A stretch of DNA of 64,000 nucleotides, from contig MCGT01000032.1 in the NCBI GenBank assembly GCA_002104935.1, positions 62,001 through 126,000 of the forward strand, written 5' to 3'. The notes below the pieces were generated by a model. That model was not told where the DNA came from. It saw nothing but the letters and a program-made list of their open reading frames with translations, and searched no databases. Of the stretch, positions 54,347-64,000 are shown one piece after another. The number at the start of each line of letters is the position of its first letter. Positions within the stretch are counted from its first letter, which is position 1. The position numbers were made by a program, and so were the translations under genes. The stretch comes from Hesseltinella vesiculosa (lineage: Eukaryota > Mucoromycota > Mucoromycetes > Mucorales > Cunninghamellaceae).

Positions 54347-57300
54347 GTTCGAGGAAGAGTTGTCGAGCATTTTTTATCCTTCTACCTTGCCAGATTTGAC
54401 ATGGTTGAGATCGGGTACATCCAAGAGATCCATGCACAAGGGAGGGACGGCTGCCTTGCCGAGCCAGATATACATACGTTGGCCGTTTTCTATCAAGTAA
54501 CAACCGTGGGGTTCCAGCTTTTCGCTGGTAAGGTTTAATCGTGATGGCAAGATCAGTTCATTGGTTTGGGGATCCACAGTTCCAGCCTGAGGTGACAAAG
54601 CATGCAGCGCGTAGAATCGAGGGCACACATAATCGATCCAGGAAGACAGGGGTAACGTACGTAATAAAATAGTGGATTGGCTGCGCACATCCACAGGAAT
54701 CGTCGCGTTTTCATTAAATGTATCCTAACAAGAAGAACGTTCATGAGGGTTCCCTTTCATGAACCGTTGATTTTTTTTTTTTTTTTTTTTTTTGGATGTG
54801 CCTTACCGATTTCAGCAGAGACAATACCAAGAGTGGCAAAAGGGAGAGTGAGCGGCTGACGGTCAATTGGCTAGCCCCGGCTGATCCACCAACTTCTTTG
54901 CTGTAACCGTGGCAAATCTCGGCCGTGCTCTTCCATAAGAGTTCACGGCCATCCTTGAGTTTGTTTGTGGCCGCTTTGTCAATCGCTATGGATGAGAGAT
55001 AGAGAGGCAATGAATAGAACAGATAAGGTGAGTGGCAAGGAAGGAAATGATTTGAATGTATGGGAAATACCTTGGTGACAAAGGGTGCGAGCGATGGCGA
55101 CTTGGTCGACCGCATGGAAGACGTCGGCAAGATTCTTCGTGACTGGGAGAGACACGTTGAGCACTCGAATGCGACGTTCCCCAAAACAGGTGGTATACAG
55201 GAGAGCCGTTTGGAAATACACCATTGAGGTTGTCAGGTCTTCTTCAATGCCAATTTCCACACAGTATGATTGGTCGCGTGGCACATTGGGCAGTGCCATG
55301 ACGTCAGGGGTACGTGTGGTGAAGTTACCATGGAATGCACGGCACACAAGTCCAGGTGAGCAGCGAGTTCGCATCACAGCTTCCAATCCAATCTTCTCGG
55401 CCAGCAAACGACTCACTTCTTGTTGAAGCTGTTGAATATCGGCTTGTTGTGACACAGCAAAGTTGGGGTAGTAATGGGTCTGACCACCAGTGAATCGAGG
55501 CACCACATCTGAATAAAAATAAAAAAATTAAAAAATGCGTAAAAGCCGGATAAGTAAAAAAAAGTTGCGATTAGCATTAAGCCTTTTCACTGGAGTTGAC
55601 ATACTTAGTGTGGCGACATCAGCATATGGCGCAGCAAACAAGAACATGTCGGCACATACTTGGATCTTTGTGCATTCCGAGGCAAAGGTCTTGTAAAAGC
55701 CAGGCGAAGGGCTCGCCAGGGGGGCATCCACCACGGATTTGTTATCGTTCGGTGTGGGTTTGACTTGGCCCTCGCCAATGTTGGGTAAACTCATTTGGAA
55801 GCATACAATTTTACCACCCGTCGGTGCCTATGGCAGAAAAACAAGGTGAGTGCGAGCCGTTCAGTAATCAGCTCGAATTGCCTTACCAGCAATTTACGGG
55901 CCGCCTGTAAAGCAGAGCCAAGGCAGTTTTTGGCAGGTGCTGTGTGAGGGGTGAACATATCTTTCATTCTTGACAACATATCTTGCAGCAAGGGTCGGCA
56001 TTCCGTCAGATTGACAACCAGGTCGCTGGCAGCACGAGGGAGGTAGATGTCTTCCAGCTCACCAACCACCAGGATTTCAGGCTCCCCGCCCGTCAGCTTG
56101 TAAAATGCGACGGCGCTATCGGCTGTCAAAAAAGCAACCTTTGTACGGCCATCTTCATTGGGGATTTGATCTAGAGCGTTGAGGATAGCTTCGGCGGCCG
56201 GCCCGATGATGCCGGATTGTACGGCTTGAAGGCTAGTGTCCAAGACAAAGACGTAAACAGGAGGCTGGGGTGGGCGCAGCATGTACTCGGCCGAGGCTAC
56301 AAAGTCGACACAGCCATAGTTCAGTTCAGCCCGTTGCCAGCGATCCGCCTGTTGCTGGTTGACCACATCCCAATCGAATCCAGAAGGTGCGTCGTTTTCT
56401 AGTCCACACATGTTGCACTGCCATTTGAATGCGCCCTGGGTGAATTGCACAAAAGGATTGATGTATGTTTTGCAGCGTGTGCACCGGCTGACAATCGTGT
56501 CTTCGATCACGGGCACTGTGGCCTGTAAAAGAGAGAGAAGAATGAGTCAACCGCGATATTCAAATACTTTTGCTTTTTCTTTTAATACCTTTTCGTCTGC
56601 CAGGTAGGGTTCCAAGATCAAGGCAAGGGGGAGGTTTGATCTTTTCAATAAGGCGTTGGTGGCGGGGATGGCGTTTAAAGTACAGCGCTGGAATTGTGCT
56701 GGGCATTGAGCATGGGGTGAAGACGTAGCGGTCAGCTATAATATTATATATTATTATACATAGAAAAGGTGAGACAAAACCCCTCTGCGTGTAAAAAAAA
56801 AAAAAAAAAAAGCAAGCTTACATGAGCGGCAACAGGCGGAGGAGAATACGTCTGATCAATATCGTCAATCAGAGGCAGCTGGCCGACCAAAGGCACTTCG
56901 TCTCTACCAGAGATTTGCATATTGGCCATGCCATTGTTAAGATCGTGGGGCTGGTGGGGCAAGGGGGTGTTGATGGCAGGCTGAGGGGGGCCAGGTGGTT
57001 GGTTCCAATTGGTTGAATCAGGGGCAACAGGCGTGTGGGTGGCGGAAGAAGAGGTAGGGACAGGGATCATTGGAGGGGCTGCACCGCCGGCCTGAGGATA
57101 ATGGCGTCTGGCTTTTCTTTGTGCTACGGAGGCAGGGGTCATGGAAGGAGAGTGCTGGTGATTAGGCTGAGGTGAGGGCTGTTGCGCGGGGGTGACACCT
57201 TGGGGGAAAGGCGAAGGGCCACGTTGAGGCATCAAAGCAGGATGGTCTTGCTGATAAGTTGAGGAAACCACATTGGCTTGTGGCTGCACTGGCATAGGGG

Positions 57301-57646
57301 ATGGGCCGCGTTGTAGATGGTGGCCTGCAAAGGCAGGTGATTGCTGATGAGGCTGTTGAAATGGTGTAGGTGGACGAGGCGATGGACCACGTTGGATCTG
57401 CTGTTGAAACGGAGGCGCAGGTGAAGTGGAAGGCATAAAAGGAGCAGGAGGAGGCCGCATGGGCGAAGGCACTCGTTGGATGCCGGTAGGAGGTGACAAT
57501 GAAGGCTGATGATGGAAAGGCGATGGGCCACGTTGCATAGGCATCAATGGGGGGCGAGGAGATGGTCCACGTTGCATCATGGAAGGGTCCATTGGTGGTC
57601 TAGGATGCTGTTGACCTTGTTGCAACGGTGGATGATAGCCTGCCAT
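54030..57646 (-). CDS. SEC24: COPII coat cargo-adaptor SEC24
   Basis: Eight exons (57646-56822, 56735-56589, 56522-55887, 55827-55605, 55508-55071, 54985-54807, 54724-54386, 54305-54030) total 1,020 residues. A disordered Pro/Gln-rich N-terminus contains about six copies of QRGPSP or QRVPSP. The Sec23/24 zinc finger follows (CTRCKTYINPFVQF to WQCNMCG), then the trunk (YVFVLDTSLQAVQSGI), the beta-sandwich joint DVATLNVVPRFTGGQTHYYP, the helical domain and the C-terminal gelsolin-like domain (HGCYLIENGQRMYIWLGKAA). Sec24 selects ER-export cargo together with Sec23/Sar1. The start at 57646 is the first ATG in frame; upstream TTG CAA is untranslated. Confidence 0.96.
54314..54345. repeat. 32-nt A run (T tract of a SEC24 intron)
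   Basis: On the gene strand it is an unbroken run of about 32 T directly upstream of the last SEC24 acceptor (CCGTTAG), the longest homopolymer in the window. Confidence 0.9.
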
Positions 57647-57773
57647 TTGCAATTAAATTAAAATTTGACTGGTGAAAAGAGAAGAAGAAAGAAAAACAGA
57701 AAATTAAAAAAGGCACCACCATCGTTTATACCGCTTTTTTTTTTTTTTTTTTTTTTTGAAATCCATCGCGCCA
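57647..57773. promoter_or_regulatory. Short divergent promoter, SEC24 and telobox gene 1
   Basis: 127 bp between two divergent start codons, with a 23-nt T run at about 57735-57757. Shared regulation is inferred from spacing only. Confidence 0.5.
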
Positions 57774-59189
57774 ATGTCCCAGGAAAATGCTGTTGCGTTG
57801 ATATCACAAATATCGAAGTTCTTGGATGAGATCTTGGATGAGACTTTAAATGCCAACAAGCACGATCTTAATGCCATGGAAAAGGTCTATGCTTCCATCG
57901 AAGGTTTTCTTTTAAACAGCAACTGCCATTCCTAGCTCATTTTTAACCATCTTCCTCTTTCCCCCCTCACAGACGCAGCTGAAAATGCAGACTTTTCTAC
58001 CAGCATTGGCCAAAATTTAACAAGTTATATCGAATTCACCGAATATGTCATGCGTTTCTTCAGTGACAGCACCATCAACCGCCCTTTCGACATCGTTACC
58101 ATTCTCCCATGCAACAGCTTCTTTGACAGCGCAACGTTCCTTGATCCGTTTGCCTCCAAGGTCAAGATCTTGATGACCTATTGCTGGTACCGGGCATTGG
58201 ATTCAGCGCAACCGCCGACCTCACAACGCGACTGTCTCGGCCTGAACATTGCAGCTGTCAAGTACAAAAGCGTAGTCAAGCGCCACCCCAAGATCACCCA
58301 GCAATGGCTGGCTCATGCAAAAAAGGTACCTGGATCGCCTAAAAACGATGATCTGATTTATTTTTTTCCCCAATAGCTACGCGAAATCCCACCAAAGGAC
58401 GAACTGGCAAAGGAAGGCTATGTGTTTACGATGGATGAGCTGGTCAAGGTTTGGATCCCCCAACTGAAAGACATCAAGGCATCGTTTGACAATTGCGTTT
58501 CCGGAGCTCTACCCGATCCAGGAAGTGAAAACGATAGTGAAAACGAACAGGAAATGGCTGATGACGAAGCTGGATCTGTGTCACGTAGCAACGAAGAAAT
58601 TGACGGATCCGACCAGGACGACGCTGTTGAGCAAGACAACACAAGTGCAAGCGATGGGCCGTCGAGCAATTTGCGCAAGCGCAAGTTGTTCGATGCCCAG
58701 GTCGGTGCTTCCAAGATTACCGGTGATGGCATGGAAATGGACATGGACAATACCGACAATTACAATCCTGACAAGGCACCAACCCCTTCCTCCGAGAACG
58801 GTCATGACTCGGATGCTTCCACCGATTCAGGCCTTAGTAAATCACGCGCTACTCGTCGTCGAACCAAGTCATCCGAAAAATTACCCGCCGAATATGTGAA
58901 TCAGGCTCGCGTTAAAGACTTGGTGGAGATTCAGGGAACCAGGCGCAATAACGGCCGCACACGACTGCCCAAACATTACTGGTCGAGCAAGGAACTTGAA
59001 TGGCTGGAGCGAGGAATCAAGCAATACGGCGGTGGCTGGGGCGACATCGCCAACAATATATTCCCAAATGCTGGTATCACAAGCTTACAGGTCAGGGACA
59101 AGGTGCGCAATATTGTCATTGGACTGCATCGAGAAGGAAAGCCTTACGGCCCATACGAAGAGTTTGTCAACTTGTTTATAAAGTCCTGA
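57774..59189 (+). CDS. Telobox-type Myb/SANT protein 1 (TRF-like)
   Basis: Three exons (57774-57903, 57973-58325, 58377-59189) give 431 residues. Residues 1-180 look all-helical (LISQISKFLDEILDETLNAN, FASKVKILMTYCWYRALDSA) and could be a TRFH-like dimerisation domain. An acidic Ser-rich linker and basic stretches follow (KSRATRRRTKS). A single C-terminal Myb repeat reads KHYWSSKELEWLERGIKQYG, then GGWGDIANNIF and the telobox-like third helix LQVRDKVRNIV. That helix resembles the VDLKDKWRN signature of telomeric-repeat-binding proteins. A role at telomeres or telomere-like promoter sites is inferred. The divergence at two telobox positions means it could instead be a general Myb factor. Confidence 0.75.
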
Positions 59190-59552
59190 TCCACCCTGCT
59201 TTTCCCTCACCTGCTCTGTTCCTCGATATGTATGATTTTCTTTGCAGCAGTAAAAATAAAAATGAAAGTAATCATAAACATGAAGATACTACTTGACTGA
59301 TCCGACTCTTATCCAATATGGGCCTTCTTCAAAAGCGAAGGGGAGACGTTACTGTCATGTGTTACTGAGGCAGCCTAGGTTCAGTTCACGCATGGCTCAC
59401 CGCCTACAAAAAAAAACTGGAAACTGAAAAAAGCGCAAATTCTGGAGTACACACTCCTCATGGCTGTCGCTCCTTGGTGGCACTTTTTTTTTTTAAAAAA
59501 AAAAAAAGCTCACGAGTTGTTCGTTCCTTTTTCTTTTTCATAGCTCCAGGCC
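59190..59552. other. Intergenic region between the two telobox genes
   Basis: AT-rich, with a T/A run boundary at about 59485-59507 (T8-10 next to A12, self-complementary). It contains the promoter of the second gene. Nothing else seen. Confidence 0.5.
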
Positions 59553-62481
59553 ATGGCAGATCTTGTTGATTTCTTGTCCAACCTGATCAACTTAAACACC
59601 ATTGCCTCTCGTATTCTGGATCAATTTGTTAATGACAGAACTACGTTTGATAATGTAGACACGTTGCAAAGTAATCAAAAAAAAGAAAGAAAGAAAAACG
59701 CTTGCTCTAAACTCTGTTCGGTTTTATTGCTTTGTTTGTAGAACTGAAACGAAAGCTATTCAACACAAATGATTACATTAATGTTTATGAGCAAACCGAT
59801 ACCATCGCTTCAAAATTTCCAGTAGAACGCATTGTATCTTCGCTCCGGCCTTGGCTGCCTTGCTGCCTCCATCGCCTCAATCTCGCCACCTTGATAATTG
59901 CCCTCCATGGGGATGATCTGTCATTGCTGGAAGCATTTAACTTTCGTCATGTTCGCCCTTGGCATCCGCCTGCCTTCCCTGCTGTTATGGAAGATGCTTT
60001 TGTCGAATTGCGCTCCTTTATCTATGTACGACTGGTGACTGAACAAGAGCAGGAAGATAATGATGACGATGCCAGTCTGGACCTGGGTGGCATAGGTGAA
60101 AGGATCTTTCCTGACGACTCCACCTATGGCATGCCATCTTCCTCTCCTACATTGAACCTTTTGGAAAAAATGGAACGCAAACAGCAGTCGGTAAACACCA
60201 AAGCATGGGCATCAACACCAGCATTGCTGATCCTCCGACATTTTTTTTTCTTTACTCAAAGTTACATCAATCGGAAGATCTGGACGACTTGGAAGCAATG
60301 GTGGCAAAGGATGATTTACTGAGCCAGTGGCGACTCTGCATTGAATGGGATAGCATCAGTTTGAGCAGTGCAGCTTATATACCCAATGTAGGCCGGGCTG
60401 TCTGCTCAATTTTTTTTTTTTTGTCTAGACGTCTGACAGATCTATTTTTTTCATTGTCCCCATTAGCTTCACAATATCACGATACTTCTAAACGAATCCA
60501 AATGGATAAAGGCTCCTCCAACTACCACCCCACACTCATCCCAAAGCTACTCCATCGACGAAGCTATTGCCAAAAGCCGAGGCACAACAGAGTCATCGCC
60601 AAATCTTCCAGCATGGTCACATCAACCATTCCATCTCCAAAGCGGGAACGATGGTAGCCACTCCTACGATGCGTTAGCAGCCGATAGAAAGACAAATGAC
60701 CAAGCCAAAACTAGCACTACGGCTGCCGGGACGATGGTAGCTGACCATGATCACCCAGCTGGTGAAAATCAAAGCGCGTCTCGACCCATCGATGACGCCA
60801 TGCCTGAACCGCGCGTTGGTTCCCCCGTACCACCCGTTGGCCAGACCGATGATTCGACTTCTGCTGACGATGCCAGTGAATCTAGTGACGAGTTTGTTGA
60901 TGCCAACGATACGCTGGCCAGCCTGACCCCACCCGTTCCAGCCAGTGGAACCAGCTTTGTCGAACGGACACCCTCCATCACTCCAGCTGAGCCGACGCTA
61001 ACCGCGAAGGACGATACCCACGTTGTGGAGCGAGAGGATGACCATCGACCATCACCCACCCTTGTCTCTGTCTCTCCTAAACCTGCGCCTGTGCAACCAT
61101 TCTCCAGCATGACGCACCGCCTACCCACGAACGCCGATATTGTATCAGCTCCACCTGCCTCCGAAGCATCCTCTTCGGGTGTGCTGCCACCTGTAGCCCC
61201 TCTTCCACCATCCATCAGTGGAGTCTATGAGACTGACTGGGAACCTGACGACGATGCCTACCTCAAATATCTCCATGCGAAAACCCATATGCCGTTTGCC
61301 CCGCCCTCTGAGCCAGCCTCCCTGCCCCTGGCAGCTTACACATCCGTGCCTCAGCCACCACGCCCGACCGCGATAAAGCACTTGCAGGCAGCCCTGCCGT
61401 CGTCGTCCACGGACCCAATCACCACCGCACCCGCCCAAGGTCCACCTTCGAGCCGACGCGCCGCCACCCCTCCAAGCGAGCCTGGTCCTTCGAAAAAACG
61501 ACGTACTTTGCCAAACACCTTTGACGATGCCCATGTCTTTAAAAAGCCACCTAGAGCCGCTGTTTCCGTCGTGGCCGTCTCTCCTCCTGCCCCTCCTCGT
61601 GTTCCACCGCATTCACTGACCCTCAGCCAGTCAGATGAAGACGATCTCTTTGCTGAGGCTGCGCGAGAAATTACAAGACCACATGCGAAGAGGTGCACCA
61701 GCATTGAAAACAAGAGAGGCATATAACTCATCCTTTCATCTTTATCGATAGTACGTCATCAAGTAAGCGGCCTCAAGAGGTTGGAGACTTGGCTGGTCCA
61801 AAGCGGAGAAGGTACGCGCCAACGGACGTGAAGGCTTAGGCTCTAACTTTTTATTATTTTTTCTTGGCAGAATGGACTCGGAAGGAGCCGCACCTACCGA
61901 ACAACGGAGCTTCTCAGCGTCTCTGTCTACTGCCAAGAACACCAAAGCGTCTCAAAGCCATCCTGGATTGTTATCTCGTGTACTTCACTGGCATTCCCAA
62001 GAAGATCAACCTGAAGCGTCATCAAGCAATGCACCGCCAAATCAGCTGTAAAAAAAAAAAAAAAAAAAAAACACACACACACATTCCCGTATCTCGTTTA
62101 ATTTTGATAGGCCAATGGTTGAGGGTAACCTTCCTCCAACCGAACGTGGAAGGCTGGCAACGCCGTCACCTCCGTAAGTGGATAGCCATACCACAAGAAG
62201 ATGAAAAAAAAAAACCGTGCTTTGCGCTGACACGAATTTGTAGTGCAAAGCGTAACCGCGCAAAAAAGATCAAATTCACGCCCTTGGAAACGCAAAGTCT
62301 AGAAGATGGGATGCGAGAATTCGGCACAAGCTGGAGCGAAATCCTGAAAAAATACGAAGACATCTTTGCGCCAAATCAGCGAACAAATGTGGACCTGAAG
62401 GACAAGGCTCGAACCGAAGTGAAAAAACGCAAGACATATAATATGAGCCTCGGCGGCTTTGCTGCGGTTGATCCTAAATAA
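59553..62481 (+). CDS. Telobox Myb protein 2 (TRF/TBF-like) with long disordered middle
   Basis: Eight exons (59553-59670, 59742-60190, 60262-60387, 60467-61692, 61752-61811, 61871-62047, 62111-62173, 62244-62481) give 818 residues. The N-terminal 240 residues are helical (LVDFLSNLINLNTIASRILD, LNLATLIIALHGDDLSLLEA, DDLEAMVAKDDLLSQWRLCI), again compatible with a TRFH-like domain. About 450 residues of Pro/Ser/Thr-rich disorder follow with nuclear-type basic motifs (SKKRRTLP, GPKRRR). The C-terminus is a Myb repeat (FTPLETQSLEDGMREFGTSW) with the classic telobox helix NVDLKDKARTEVKKR. This signature is specific to telomere-binding TRF, Taz1 and Tbf1 relatives. The TRFH suggestion is structural inference only. 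Confidence 0.8.

Positions 62482-64000
<1,519 letters not shown>

Overview
This 64 kb window comes from a nuclear chromosome of an early-diverging filamentous fungus, most likely Mucoromycota. The genes carry many short spliceosomal introns (about 50-80 nt), mostly GT-AG, with poly-A/poly-T tracts near the splice sites. The gene set is fungal: AVO1, GAS/GEL glucanosyltransferase, ATG26 sterol glucosyltransferase, a Zn2Cys6 regulator. It also includes proteins many yeasts lack, such as a KDM3-type JmjC protein and a UBAP1-like protein. One intron in DCP2 has the signature of the minor (U12) spliceosome, which most Dikarya lost and some Mucoromycota keep. No species is claimed. Exon joins were made by eye from splice signals, reading frame and family homology. 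Most junctions should be right to the base, but a slip of 1-2 nt is possible.

Layout. 0-16.7 kb is a dense housekeeping block: the 3' end of a peroxisomal SDR, AVO1/SIN1 (TORC2), an SLC35F transporter and TBP (the last three on the minus strand); then VAM7 and a PTC1-like phosphatase (plus), mitochondrial release factor 1 (minus), DCP2 (plus, sharing a 125 bp divergent promoter with MRF1), a 99-residue unknown and a Zn2Cys6 factor. 16.7-27.8 kb is a gene-poor, AT-rich accessory island. It holds a 1.28 kb fold-back element, three tandem copies of a secreted Thr-rich/Cys-rich (WSC-like) cell-surface gene, a second fold-back copy and degenerate relics. 27.8-40.1 kb carries a GH72/CBM43 GPI-anchored glucanosyltransferase, MAD1 with an unusual acidic tail, another fold-back relic with a tRNA-like sequence, a KDM3-like demethylase and a secreted purple acid phosphatase. 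40.5-64 kb is dense again: AP-3 delta, ATG26/UGT51, a SET protein, a UBAP1-like protein, IMP2, SEC24, two adjacent telobox-Myb genes and the 5' part of a GAL10-type epimerase.

Functional themes. Membrane traffic is prominent: VAM7 (vacuolar SNARE), AP-3 delta (Golgi to vacuole), SEC24 (COPII) and a UBAP1-like ESCRT-I candidate. Cell-surface functions cluster around the repeat island (the WSC-like trio and GAS/GEL). Chromosome biology is represented by MAD1, KDM3 and the two telobox proteins. There is no operon logic; neighbours are related by divergent or convergent spacing only. The most notable observations are the AT-AC intron in DCP2, six inferred GC-AG introns, the mosaic tandem triplication, the fold-back family with an inverted centre, and the paired telobox genes.
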